Shown: positions 45,158-54,033 of the stretch, in pieces | Numbering within the stretch: position 1 is the stretch's first letter | How the letters are laid out: every line of letters starts with the position of its first letter | From: Helicobacter mustelae | GTDB taxonomy: Bacteria; Campylobacterota; Campylobacteria; Campylobacterales; Helicobacteraceae | Direction of reading: 5' to 3' | DNA length: 64,000 nt | NCBI RefSeq assembly: GCF_900476215.1 | Contig: NZ_LS483446.1 | Coordinates: 310,001-374,000, forward strand | Program-made: the position numbers and the translations under genes | Notes under the pieces: generated by a model | Databases searched by the model: none | Told to the model about the DNA's origin: nothing | What the model saw: the letters and a program-made list of their open reading frames with translations, nothing else

Positions 45158-47590
45158 ATGAATAAAAGTAAACTTTTTATCGCAGTTTTTTTGGCATCCT
45201 GTCTCTCTGCCCAAGAAGGTGATTTGGTACAGAATGCCTCAGATGGCCCTGCTAGCAAGGAAGTAGCATCCAAAGACTCTAAGAAAGAATCCAAAAAAGA
45301 AGAAGCCAAGCTAGAGACTGACAAAAAAGCAGAGCAGGTGCAAGAAAACAAACTAAAAAGTCTTGTTGCCTCTGAAGGAGATGGGGAACTAAAAGATCTC
45401 ACTCCTGTGGTGACTACTGCAAACCGCATGCCCACACTCATCACAGAAGCCCCTGGAAATGTAAGCTATGTGAGTGAAAAAAGAATCAAGTTGCAGCAAA
45501 ATCGCCAATTAAGCGATGTCTTAGGGAGGATTTCAGGGCTGCATGTGAAGTCTAATATCGGATTTAATGGCAGACCACTACTTTATATGCGTGGTATTCC
45601 CTATGGTACGCTTGTGATGCTAGATGGCGTGATCTTGAATGACCTAGCAGGCCAATACAGGATCCTGCAATCTATCCCTACCTATGACATTGAGGGCATT
45701 GAGATCGTACGCGGGCCATTTTCTAGCCTTTATGGAACAGGTGCGCTTGGTGGGGTTATCAATATTATCACCAAAAAACCCACAAAACTCGAAGGTCAGG
45801 CAATCATTGGATATGGAAATGAGATGGTAAGAGGTGGAGCAGAAAAGAATCTCACCCGTGGATATGTGAGCTTGGGAAATGTGTTTTTTGACAAGCGCTT
45901 GAGGATGCGTGCGAGCTATGCCTTTAATACCAGCGGTGGAGCTTATCGCGTCCCTGCGATTGCTAGCATTCCTAGTGGTGCTAGCAATGTCACTGCGACC
46001 TATACAGATGGCTCTCCGATTTATAATGGTGCTAATGTGGGCTGGGTGGGGAGAACCGCCTATCTCACCCAAGATGCAAATTTTAAGCTAGATTATGACT
46101 GGAATGACAATGACACCACCAAATTCATCGTAAATTTCTCCACCATCTCAGAGAACCAACACGATCCCATCTCCTATCTCAAGGGTCCAAATGGTGGGAC
46201 AGTCTATGGATATGGCTATGAAAGGAATGGTAAACAAGGCTATTTCAGTCCTTTCGTGGGCTCTGGATGGGCGGGTTGGCGGCAGGAGATGAATTATGTC
46301 ATTTCTCTAGGTCATAAGCATGATTTCAGCGAAAACACTTCCCTAGATGTGATTTTATCAACCGTGAATTTGGTGAGCCACTGGGTGGATGGTTGTGATG
46401 GCAAAAACTGCAAGGCCCCGGGAAGAAGCCCCACAATACAGGGGCAGAATTCCTATACTTTTGGGGGCAATGGCTATAGTCTGGATAATTATGCGACCAA
46501 TAATTATTTAAGCGCGATCATCAATCATAAGATTAATGAGAAGCATATTTTACTCATCGGGTTGCAGGGACGTCTAGCAGATATGAAAAACGAAAATAAT
46601 TATGTACCAAATTACCGTGCCAAAGAATTTTGGAAAACCTATGACTATACCTATAATATAGAAAATGCTGGTGCCTATACGCTGGCGGCATTCATCAGCT
46701 GGCAGGCAAATTGGAATAAATATGTCTCCACAAATCTGGGCTTGCGTTTGGATTATTGGAAAAATTTTAACATCAATGCGCTCAATCGCAATGCCATCGA
46801 TCCTAACTATCAAAATTTCAAAGGCACGAATAAATTCTTCCCTTCTCCTAAATTTGCCATCAATTACTCACCTTTCAAATACACTACAATCAAAGGATCC
46901 ATGGGGCTAGCCTTCCGCGCACCCAATCCTCGGGAGATGTTTGCAGTCTCTTATGTCGGAGGGATCCAGGCATCAAATCCCAGTCTTGGGCCAGAATATG
47001 GCTTCCAATTTGACATCGGTATCGAGCAGCGAAATCCCTATGGCGGTATGGCTAAGGTTTATTATTACCAAACAGAAATGTATGATGGAATCTATCAAAG
47101 TGGTGGGGGTACAGCTACAAATCCCTACAAAAATATCAATGGTGGCAAAAGCCAATACAGCGGCGTGGAAATGGAGCTAGAGCAAAAGATTTATGGAGCA
47201 CTGTATCTGAGTGGGAATTTCACCTACACCCGTGCAATCCTAATCAAAGACCCGCAAAATCCCAAAAATGATGGCCATCAGATTCCCATCATCCCCAAAT
47301 ACATGGGCGGATTATCCCTCAATTATGGGGATGAGGGCCCAGGGTTTTATGGAAGCATCCAAGCCCAAGGGCAGAGCTTTGCTTATACAAGCATCAGTAA
47401 TGTCACTCCAAAGGTGGCATTTGACAACATCACAGCACGTCTCATTGTCAACCTCAAGGCAGGTTGGAATTTCAAAAATGGCACCCATATCAGTGCGACT
47501 TTCTTAAACATCACCAATGAGAAGTATTATGACTACTACAGAGGTTCTGGTGCGAGCTTTTATGTAGAATTTGGCGGCAAATTCTTCTAA
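45158..47590 (+). CDS. TonB-dependent outer-membrane receptor, copy 2
   Basis: Receptor of 810 residues with the same architecture as copy 1: signal peptide, acidic/Lys-rich spacer, TonB box DLTPVVTTANR, plug and 22-strand barrel ending YVEFGGKFF. Bases 45181-45517 are identical to 48009-48345 in copy 3, covering the signal peptide, spacer, TonB box and plug start; divergence begins immediately after. Barrel segments predicted to be outer loops (for example around the VDGCDGKNCKAPGRSP stretch) differ most between copies. The likely substrate is a metal complex; no direct evidence of which. Confidence 0.9.
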   Translation: MNKSKLFIAVFLASCLSAQEGDLVQNASDGPASKEVASKDSKKESKKEEAKLETDKKAEQVQENKLKSLVASEGDGELKDLTPVVTTANRMPTLITEAPGNVSYVSEKRIKLQQNRQLSDVLGRISGLHVKSNIGFNGRPLLYMRGIPYGTLVMLDGVILNDLAGQYRILQSIPTYDIEGIEIVRGPFSSLYGTGALGGVINIITKKPTKLEGQAIIGYGNEMVRGGAEKNLTRGYVSLGNVFFDKRLRMRASYAFNTSGGAYRVPAIASIPSGASNVTATYTDGSPIYNGANVGWVGRTAYLTQDANFKLDYDWNDNDTTKFIVNFSTISENQHDPISYLKGPNGGTVYGYGYERNGKQGYFSPFVGSGWAGWRQEMNYVISLGHKHDFSENTSLDVILSTVNLVSHWVDGCDGKNCKAPGRSPTIQGQNSYTFGGNGYSLDNYATNNYLSAIINHKINEKHILLIGLQGRLADMKNENNYVPNYRAKEFWKTYDYTYNIENAGAYTLAAFISWQANWNKYVSTNLGLRLDYWKNFNINALNRNAIDPNYQNFKGTNKFFPSPKFAINYSPFKYTTIKGSMGLAFRAPNPREMFAVSYVGGIQASNPSLGPEYGFQFDIGIEQRNPYGGMAKVYYYQTEMYDGIYQSGGGTATNPYKNINGGKSQYSGVEMELEQKIYGALYLSGNFTYTRAILIKDPQNPKNDGHQIPIIPKYMGGLSLNYGDEGPGFYGSIQAQGQSFAYTSISNVTPKVAFDNITARLIVNLKAGWNFKNGTHISATFLNITNEKYYDYYRGSGASFYVEFGGKFF
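45181..45517 (+). repeat. 337-bp identical cassette, first copy
   Basis: Identical base for base to 48009-48345 (offset 2828). It covers receptor 2 codons for the signal peptide, spacer, TonB box and the first part of the plug. Exact identity with sharp borders indicates recent gene conversion or duplication. Confidence 0.95.
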
Positions 47591-47976
47591 GTAAAAAATC
47601 AAAATTCAAATTTTAACATTCTGAAAATAGAGAATATTTGTAGTTTTGTTGGTGTTTGCTCAAAGCGACCTTAGCACTACTTTGAGCATAGCTCTGGTTG
47701 GCATCGCAGCTCTAGTGCAGCGATTAAAAAGTCAGCGTGTTACGAATTCATCAATTTTCTTGGAAAATCTGGGGATTTCCGAAATCCTGGGGATTTTTGG
47801 AAGCTCTTTTGGAAAATTTGAAACATTATTTTACTTTTATGTAAATATTTGAGAGTAATTTGTATATTTTTTCCACAAATATATTGAACTTAAAGATAAG
47901 AAATAGTAATATTGCATCGCAAAAAATATTACATTGCAAAATACAACACAAAAAATATTAAACCAAAGGAAAATGG
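47591..47976. other. Intergenic region before receptor copy 3
   Basis: 386 bases without a credible gene. An inverted repeat GCTCAAAG/CTTTGAGC lies near 47657-47686, and a NikR-like operator at 47906-47932. The region is strongly AT-rich near the copy 3 start. Confidence 0.6.
47906..47932 (+). promoter_or_regulatory. Putative NikR operator upstream of receptor copy 3
   Basis: GTAATATT-N11-AATATTAC is a perfect inverted repeat with eight-base arms. It contains TAATA-N15-TATTA (47907-47911 and 47927-47931), a full match to the Helicobacter NikR consensus TRWYA-N15-TRWYA. It ends 44 bases before the start codon. Nickel-bound NikR would be expected to repress the receptor from here. The site supports nickel transport by copy 3 and the cotranscribed binding protein. 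Inference from sequence only. Confidence 0.6.
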
Positions 47977-50454
47977 ATGGAAATTCACACGAAAAGCAAG
48001 ATTTTAGTCGCAGTTTTTTTGGCATCCTGTCTCTCTGCCCAAGAAGGTGATTTGGTACAGAATGCCTCAGATGGCCCTGCTAGCAAGGAAGTAGCATCCA
48101 AAGACTCTAAGAAAGAATCCAAAAAAGAAGAAGCCAAGCTAGAGACTGACAAAAAAGCAGAGCAGGTGCAAGAAAACAAACTAAAAAGTCTTGTTGCCTC
48201 TGAAGGAGATGGGGAACTAAAAGATCTCACTCCTGTGGTGACTACTGCAAACCGCATGCCCACACTCATCACAGAAGCCCCTGGAAATGTAAGCTATGTG
48301 AGTGAAAAAAGAATCAAGTTGCAGCAAAATCGCCAATTAAGCGATCTTTTGGGCCGTATGTCTGGTGTGCATGTGAAGGCAAATATCGGATTTAATAGCA
48401 GGCCGCAGGTTTATGTTCGCGGCATCCCCTATGGCACTATCTTGATGCTAGATGGCGTGATCTTGAATGACTTGGAATCAGACTACAGGATCATCCAGTC
48501 CATCGCGACCTATGACATTGAGGGCATTGAAATCGTGCGTGGACCATTTTCTAGCCTTTATGGAACAGGTGCGCTTGGTGGGGTTATTAATTTCATCTCC
48601 AAAAAGCCTAAAAAACTCGAAGGTCAGGCAATCATTGGATATGGAAATGAGATGGTAAGAGGTGGAGCAGAAAAGAATCTCACCCGTGGATATGTGGCCC
48701 TAGGAAATGTATTTTTGGATAAACGCTTAAGAGTAAGGGGCAGCTATGCTTTTACGACCAGTGATGGAGCTTACCGCGTCCCTGCGATTGCTAGCATTCC
48801 TAGTGGTGCGAGTAATGTCACTGCGACCTATACAGATGGCTCTCCTATTTATAATGGTGCCAATGTAGGATGGGCTGGGAGGACTGCGTTTTTTACCCAG
48901 GATGCAAGAGGGCGGGCAGAATATGACTGGAATGACAATGACACTACAAATCTAGCAATCAACTTCTCCACCATCGCAGAGGCGCAAAATTCTCCCATCT
49001 CCTATCTCAAGGGCAGAAATGGTGGAACGGTCTATGGCTATGACTATGAGATCCCAGCGACAAATGGAGGTCAAAAAACCTCTGGCTTTTATAATCCCTT
49101 CCTTGGATCTGCATGGCTAGGCTTTAGAAAGGAGGTCAATTATGTCATTTCTCTAGGTCATAAACATAATTTTAGTGAAGATACCTCTCTGGATGTCATT
49201 CTATCAACTGTAAATCTTGAGAGCCACTGGGCGGATGGCTGCAACGGGGTAGATACCTGTAAGGGGGCAGGCAGCGGACCTGGGAAGAAAGATCCTGCAG
49301 AGCAAGGGCGAAATTCTTTTGTGTTTGGAGGACGTGGATGGAGTTTGGATAATTATGCGACCAATAATTATTTAAGCGCGATCATCAATCATAAGATTAA
49401 TGAGAAGCATATTTTGCTCATCGGATTGCAGGGGCGTTTTGCAGATGCCAAAATCGAAGACAATGAGATGCCAAATTACCGCGCCAAAGAATTTTGGAAA
49501 ACCTATGATTTTAATGAAAAAAGAGACACGGTGAGCGTGGGCACAGGTGCTGCATTCATCAGCTGGCAGGCAAATTGGAATAAATATGTCTCTACCAATA
49601 TGGGCTTGCGTTTGGATTATTGGAGGAGTTTTAATCTTAGTACTCGTGATGCTACCTCAGATATTGATCCTGGCTTGCATACCTTCAAAGGGACGAATCA
49701 ATTCTTCCCTTCTCCTAAATTTGCCATCAATTACTCACCTTTCAAATACACTACTTTCAAAGGATCCATGGGGCTAGCCTTCCGCGCACCCAATGCACGC
49801 GAACTCTTTGCTACTGCGCACTCTGGGATGATCCAAATCTCTAATCCCAACCTTCATCCCGAATATGGCTTCCAATTTGACATTGGTGTGGAGCAGCGAA
49901 ATCCCTATGGTGGTATGGCCAAGCTTTATTATTACCAAACAGAAATGTATGATGGAATCTATCAAAGCGGCATCGGCACATTTGACAAGCCTTTTTTGAA
50001 TGTGAATGGTGGGAGGACACGGTTTAGCGGCGTGGAAATGGAGCTAGAGCAAAAAATCTATGGAGCACTGTATCTGACTGGGAACTTCACCTATACCCAT
50101 GCAATCCTAGTCAAAGACCCGCAAAATCCACAAAACAACGGACATCAAATTCCCATCATCCCCAGATACATGGGTGGATTTTCACTCAATTATGGAGGGG
50201 ATTTAGGGTTTTATGGTAGCATCCAGGGGCAAGGGCAGAGCTTTGCTTATACAAGCATCAGCAACAAAACTCCCAAGTTTGCCTTTGACAATATCACATC
50301 GCGCTTCCTTATCAATATCAAGGCAGGTTGGAATTTCAAAAATGGCACCCATATCAGTGCGACTTTTTTAAATATCACCAATGAGAAGTATTTCGACTAC
50401 TATAGAGGGTCAGGTGCGAGCTTTTATGTGGAATTTGGTGGGAAGTTTTTCTAA
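47977..50454 (+). CDS. TonB-dependent outer-membrane receptor, copy 3
   Basis: Receptor of 825 residues sharing copy 2's signal peptide, spacer, TonB box (DLTPVVTTANR) and plug start exactly, then diverging through the plug (YVRGIPYGTILMLDGVILND) and barrel, with renewed near-identity at the C-terminus (YVEFGGKFF). It is followed after 30 bases by a periplasmic binding protein, forming a two-gene uptake unit. A NikR-like operator lies upstream. I favour nickel or a nickel-metallophore as substrate; iron or cobalamin complexes remain possible. Confidence 0.9.
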   Translation: MEIHTKSKILVAVFLASCLSAQEGDLVQNASDGPASKEVASKDSKKESKKEEAKLETDKKAEQVQENKLKSLVASEGDGELKDLTPVVTTANRMPTLITEAPGNVSYVSEKRIKLQQNRQLSDLLGRMSGVHVKANIGFNSRPQVYVRGIPYGTILMLDGVILNDLESDYRIIQSIATYDIEGIEIVRGPFSSLYGTGALGGVINFISKKPKKLEGQAIIGYGNEMVRGGAEKNLTRGYVALGNVFLDKRLRVRGSYAFTTSDGAYRVPAIASIPSGASNVTATYTDGSPIYNGANVGWAGRTAFFTQDARGRAEYDWNDNDTTNLAINFSTIAEAQNSPISYLKGRNGGTVYGYDYEIPATNGGQKTSGFYNPFLGSAWLGFRKEVNYVISLGHKHNFSEDTSLDVILSTVNLESHWADGCNGVDTCKGAGSGPGKKDPAEQGRNSFVFGGRGWSLDNYATNNYLSAIINHKINEKHILLIGLQGRFADAKIEDNEMPNYRAKEFWKTYDFNEKRDTVSVGTGAAFISWQANWNKYVSTNMGLRLDYWRSFNLSTRDATSDIDPGLHTFKGTNQFFPSPKFAINYSPFKYTTFKGSMGLAFRAPNARELFATAHSGMIQISNPNLHPEYGFQFDIGVEQRNPYGGMAKLYYYQTEMYDGIYQSGIGTFDKPFLNVNGGRTRFSGVEMELEQKIYGALYLTGNFTYTHAILVKDPQNPQNNGHQIPIIPRYMGGFSLNYGGDLGFYGSIQGQGQSFAYTSISNKTPKFAFDNITSRFLINIKAGWNFKNGTHISATFLNITNEKYFDYYRGSGASFYVEFGGKFF
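48009..48345 (+). repeat. 337-bp identical cassette, second copy
   Basis: The partner of 45181-45517, in the 5' part of receptor copy 3. Direct orientation and 2.8-kb spacing allow deletion or duplication of a whole receptor by homologous recombination. Confidence 0.95.
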
Positions 50455-50484
50455 GTAAAAAATCAAAATTCTAGGAGGTTTATC

Positions 50485-51426
50485 GTGAAGAAAATGTTTT
50501 TCATGCTTTTGGGCGTTGTTTTTCTCTCTAGTGGCGCTTTTGGCATAGAATATGAGGATTATTTTGGCAAACATCAATTGCCCCAGATTCCCAAAAAGGT
50601 AATCTATCTCAGTGCTCATATTGAGGCTCCAGCAATGCTGGAAGTATGGGATAAGGTGGTGGGCATATCAGACTATGCCCTAAGAGATGATTTGGTGCGC
50701 CGCACTGCGCCGCTGGATAAAATTGAAAAATTCCCCACAGATCATTATGCAGCCATTGATGTGGAGCGTCTGAAAAAAATGGGAGTGGATTTGGTTATCA
50801 CCTATCCTGCGAATTTGCAGGCTATTGAGTTTGCCCAGCGCTTTGGGATTCATTTCCTAGCATTGCGCACAGAAAGCATCAAGGCTTTGTTCCAAGATCT
50901 GCGCACGCAGGCAAAGATTTTTGGCAAGGAGGAATTAGCAGAGAAAAAGATTGCGATGATGCAGGGGACACTAGATATGATCCAAAAGCGTCTAGCTGGG
51001 GTCAAAAAAGAAAAAAGAGTGGTGGAGATGTTCCTGCGCCCCAATCATGTGAGTGGCAAAAATGGAATGGATTCCTCCATATTGGCAAGTGCAAAAGTGG
51101 ATAACATCGGAAATAAATACGTAAGCCAACCAAGAGGCGAGATCAATATAGAGAATATCGTGAGAGAAAATCCTGATGTGATTTTCCTTTGGTGGCTCAG
51201 CCCTTATAGTCCTCAGGATATCATGAAGATTCCTCAGTTAAAAAATGTCTCTGCGATTAAAAATAAACAGGTGTTTAAACTCCCTAACATTGATATCACA
51301 GGGCCTAGGACACCACTCATTTCACTATTTGTCGCAATGCATGCGTATCCGAAATATTTCTCAGATATCAATTACACAAAATACGTGCAGGATTATGAAA
51401 AAAAGATGTTTCACATCAATCCATAA
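50485..51426 (+). CDS. Periplasmic metal/metallophore-binding protein (CeuE/BtuF-like, class III)
   Basis: Protein of 313 residues with a signal peptide (KKMFFMLLGVVFLSSGAFG) and two alpha/beta lobes of the TroA/FepB superfamily: VIYLSAHIEAPAMLEVWDKVVGIS, then DVERLKKMGVDLVITY, and DVIFLWWLSPYSP in the second lobe. The start is GTG, with a perfect AGGAGG upstream. It follows receptor copy 3 by 30 bases, so substrate released in the periplasm would be captured here. The matching ABC permease and ATPase are not in the window. Relatives in H. pylori (CeuE) bind nickel with small organic chelators. A terminator follows. Confidence 0.85.
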   Translation: MKKMFFMLLGVVFLSSGAFGIEYEDYFGKHQLPQIPKKVIYLSAHIEAPAMLEVWDKVVGISDYALRDDLVRRTAPLDKIEKFPTDHYAAIDVERLKKMGVDLVITYPANLQAIEFAQRFGIHFLALRTESIKALFQDLRTQAKIFGKEELAEKKIAMMQGTLDMIQKRLAGVKKEKRVVEMFLRPNHVSGKNGMDSSILASAKVDNIGNKYVSQPRGEINIENIVRENPDVIFLWWLSPYSPQDIMKIPQLKNVSAIKNKQVFKLPNIDITGPRTPLISLFVAMHAYPKYFSDINYTKYVQDYEKKMFHINP

Positions 51427-51441
51427 TCATGCAATCTTCTT

Positions 51442-51518
51442 GGCAGCACTCTAATTGCTGCCCTGCACGACCAACGCAAGATCACAAGCTCTTTTTTTGT
51501 GATCTTGCTTGTCCTTTT
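51442..51518 (+). terminator. Terminator region after the binding-protein gene
   Basis: Two hairpins in series: GGCAGCA/TGCTGCC (51442-51462), then a twelve-base stem GCAAGATCACAA/TTGTGATCTTGC (51476-51487 and 51497-51508) followed by TTGTCCTTTT. The second is a plausible intrinsic terminator of the receptor 3 operon; it also separates it from the convergent glycosyltransferase. Confidence 0.7.
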
Positions 51519-51554
51519 AAACCACAGGATTTTTCAATATTTTTCTTTTGTTTA

Positions 51555-53042
51555 TTATTTTTTTAGCAGGGCTCTGAGTACCCCTTTCATAGTTCGCAGA
51601 TGGTTTTTCAAGATTTCTTTTGCAAATTTTAGCTTGGAGGAGAGGGGGAGATGGCGGATTGCCTGGGAGATTTTGGGATTGATGCAAAGTGGGTCATTTT
51701 TCTTTGGCAATAAGAATGGGGTGCTTTGGGCTGCGAATGCATGGAAGAGAAAAACGATACTATAGCGCTCTAAGATCTTTTTTTGCTGATTGTTTACTTG
51801 AGGGCATGCTTGTAATTCTTGGAAAATCATGACAATTTTGGCATAGCAGGTTGCGCCAAAATAAATCTTTAGTGCATAGTAACTGGAAAAATAGGGACGT
51901 AGATTTTCTAGATGCTTTGACATCACTGCTGGGAAATTAGTTTTTTTGTTGAAGTTAGAAATCGAAAGGGAATGGACGCGGTAAATGATGCCAACAAAAT
52001 CTTGGCAGACAATCTTTTTGGCAAACAAAAAGAGGATGGTCCCAAAATCACAGTCCTCAAAATCCATGCGAAATTGAAAGCGCAGATGATAGACATTTAG
52101 CAAAGAAGCTTTAAACATCCCCTTCCACGCCCAAGTAAAATAACTTGCACGATCTTGGCATAAAAGCTCTGTGCCACTTTGGAAAATGGCGTTTTTTACT
52201 GGGAAATAGGACGCTTGAAAGCTTTTGTCTTCTTCAGAAAAAATCTGGTAATCATGCCAAAGGATGTCGTAATTCTCCTGCTTGGCGGTGATGCAGCGCA
52301 TCAAACAATCAGGCAAAAAATAATCATCGCTATCCAAAAAATGGATGTAGGCATTTGAGGGCATTTCTTGGAGTACAAAGGGGAGGGAATTCTCTAAATC
52401 CGTAGTAAAAACACCAGGCTCAATGCAGGAAAAATGCTCAAGAATTTCTCTTGTATCACGCCTGTAGGCTTGCGGATTGAAGCTATTAAAATGCTGCAGG
52501 CAAGGAATGCTTGGAAGCATCTTTGAGGTAGCACTTTTTGCCAAGGGGGGGGGTTGAGTTTTTGTGAGGGCCTGATTCGTGAGATTTAGGCTTTCTTCTC
52601 TGCTCTCTGTGAGGGCGTCCTTGCTAGATTCCATGTCCATGCTGTCATTTCTATTGGCGCTTCCTGCTGCATGCTCTGCTGGGAAGGTTTTAGTTTGCAG
52701 GATTTGCAGAAGGCAACGCAGCGGTGTGCCAGCAATGAGCTCGATGCCTAGATTGCGCGCGCTGGATAATCCTCCATTGGGTTTACTAATGAGTATAAAT
52801 CTCTCATCCCTGCGCACAAAATCTTTTGCGATCTCAAGACTAGAATCCGTGCTGCCATCATCAATGAGGATCACCTCAAACTGGGAATAAGTTTGTTGTT
52901 GCACACTCTCTAGGCATTGGTAGAGGTATTTTTCTACATTGAAAATCGGAATGATGACAGAGAGTGTGGGCACATTTGCAATTTCTTCCCCAGAACCCTT
53001 ATTTTCTTTTGAATTCTTGGCCTTTTCTCTGGAATGTTCCAT
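51555..53042 (-). CDS. Family 2 glycosyltransferase with an internal insertion and C9 tract
   Basis: Protein of 495 residues. The GT-A start VPTLSVIIPIFNVEKYLYQCLESVQQQ, the LIDDGSTDSS motif and NGGLSSARNLGIE are canonical. The normally adjacent DxD segment (YIHFLDSDDY) appears only at 232-241. About 125 extra residues (roughly 106-230) therefore interrupt the catalytic fold. The C9 tract (Pro164-166) lies in the insert; a one-base slip would end translation before the DxD motif. Probably modifies LPS or a surface glycan; sugar and acceptor unknown. It stands alone between the receptor operon and urease. Confidence 0.85.
   Translation of the reverse strand: MEHSREKAKNSKENKGSGEEIANVPTLSVIIPIFNVEKYLYQCLESVQQQTYSQFEVILIDDGSTDSSLEIAKDFVRRDERFILISKPNGGLSSARNLGIELIAGTPLRCLLQILQTKTFPAEHAAGSANRNDSMDMESSKDALTESREESLNLTNQALTKTQPPPLAKSATSKMLPSIPCLQHFNSFNPQAYRRDTREILEHFSCIEPGVFTTDLENSLPFVLQEMPSNAYIHFLDSDDYFLPDCLMRCITAKQENYDILWHDYQIFSEEDKSFQASYFPVKNAIFQSGTELLCQDRASYFTWAWKGMFKASLLNVYHLRFQFRMDFEDCDFGTILFLFAKKIVCQDFVGIIYRVHSLSISNFNKKTNFPAVMSKHLENLRPYFSSYYALKIYFGATCYAKIVMIFQELQACPQVNNQQKKILERYSIVFLFHAFAAQSTPFLLPKKNDPLCINPKISQAIRHLPLSSKLKFAKEILKNHLRTMKGVLRALLKK
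52545..52553 (-). repeat. Homopolymeric C9 tract (G9 on the plus strand)
   Basis: Nine C on the coding strand encode Pro-Pro-Pro in the glycosyltransferase insert. The current length keeps the frame open; any change not divisible by three would switch the enzyme off. A typical Helicobacter phase-variation site. Confidence 0.88.
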
Positions 53043-53342
53043 TTTTTCTCCAAGTATTTTAATTTTCCTCTATGATTGCTGTTTATCACATGAAAATTTT
53101 CTTAAGATTTTATCAAAAAGCTAACGAAAGTAATAATGAAAAAGCAATCCAAGCGCGTTTTTCATAAAATTTTAAAATTTTTATTATTTATAAATTTTTC
53201 TTGATAAATTTAATAAAAAAGACAAAAATTATTGGCAATTTCCGAGAATTTGTTATTCATTTTTTAGAAATTAAAAGTATACTACCAATCGAATAGATTA
53301 AGTTCTATTTGAGATCAAAATATTTTAAACAAGGAGACGCAG
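53043..53342. promoter_or_regulatory. Urease upstream region
   Basis: Very AT-rich gap between the divergent glycosyltransferase and ureA. A candidate -10 TATACT (53278-53283) would place the start site about 50 bases before ureA, similar to H. pylori. TATTA-N15-TGATA at 53182-53206 fully matches the NikR consensus TRWYA-N15-TRWYA. It sits about 70-100 bases upstream of the -10, where NikR would act as an activator. In this base composition the match could be accidental. Confidence 0.45.
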
Positions 53343-54020
53343 ATGAGACTTACTCCAAAAGAACTGGATAAGATGATGTTGCATTATGCCGGTGAGTTGG
53401 CAAAGAAGCGTAAGGAAAGAGGCGTAAAGCTAAATTATGTAGAAGCTGTTGCTCTCATTAGTATGGAAATCATGGAACATGCAAGAGAGGGCAAAAAGAC
53501 TGTGGCTGATTTGATGAGCTTGGGTCGACAGGTTCTCAAAGCAGAGGATGTAATGGATGGTGTAGCAGCTCTGGTGCATGAAGTGCAAATTGAAGTATGC
53601 TTCCCTGATGGCACAAAGCTTGTAACTGTGCATAACCCAATTGAGAATAATGGCAAGCTCCATCCTGGTGAATTCATCCTAAAAGACGAGGACATTGTGC
53701 TCAATGCAGGAAAAGAGGCTATAGAGGTTAAGGTAAGCAACAAAGGTGATAGACCTATTCAAGTGGGTTCACACTTCCATTTCTTTGAGACCAATAAACT
53801 GCTTGAGTTTGATAGAGAAAAAGCTTATGGCAGAAGACTTGACATTGCTTCAGGAACATCTGTGAGATTTGAACCAGGTGAGAGCAAAACTGTACGATTG
53901 ATTCAGTTTGGTGGAAATCAAAGAATCTTTGGATTCAATGATCTTAACAATGGGCAAGTCAATGAGGACAACAAGAGAAAGGCTCTAGCTGCGGCAAAAG
54001 CTAAGGGTTTTATAAAATAA
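53343..54020 (+). CDS. ureA: Urease subunit alpha (UreA, fused gamma-beta)
   Basis: The Helicobacter-type small urease subunit, a fusion of the gamma and beta chains of other bacteria, 225 residues. The gamma part runs [26 protein letters not shown]; the beta part [13 protein letters not shown]-like segment ([20 protein letters not shown]) and [18 protein letters not shown] are conserved. It ends [10 protein letters not shown], about a dozen residues shorter than the H. pylori chain, whose tail helps build the dodecamer. Strong Shine-Dalgarno caaggag. First gene of the urease operon. Confidence 0.98.
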   Translation: MRLTPKELDKMMLHYAGELAKKRKERGVKLNYVEAVALISMEIMEHAREGKKTVADLMSLGRQVLKAEDVMDGVAALVHEVQIEVCFPDGTKLVTVHNPIENNGKLHPGEFILKDEDIVLNAGKEAIEVKVSNKGDRPIQVGSHFHFFETNKLLEFDREKAYGRRLDIASGTSVRFEPGESKTVRLIQFGGNQRIFGFNDLNNGQVNEDNKRKALAAAKAKGFIK

Positions 54021-54033
54021 GGGAGAGTGAAAA

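Noticed and set aside
44866-45165. 99-residue open frame before receptor copy 2
   Set aside because: Phe/Leu-rich reading of AT-rich DNA, no ribosome site, no recognisable domain, and it ends inside the receptor start.
47646-47852. 68-residue open frame between receptors 2 and 3
   Set aside because: No ribosome site, no family resemblance and unusual composition; more likely non-coding spacer.
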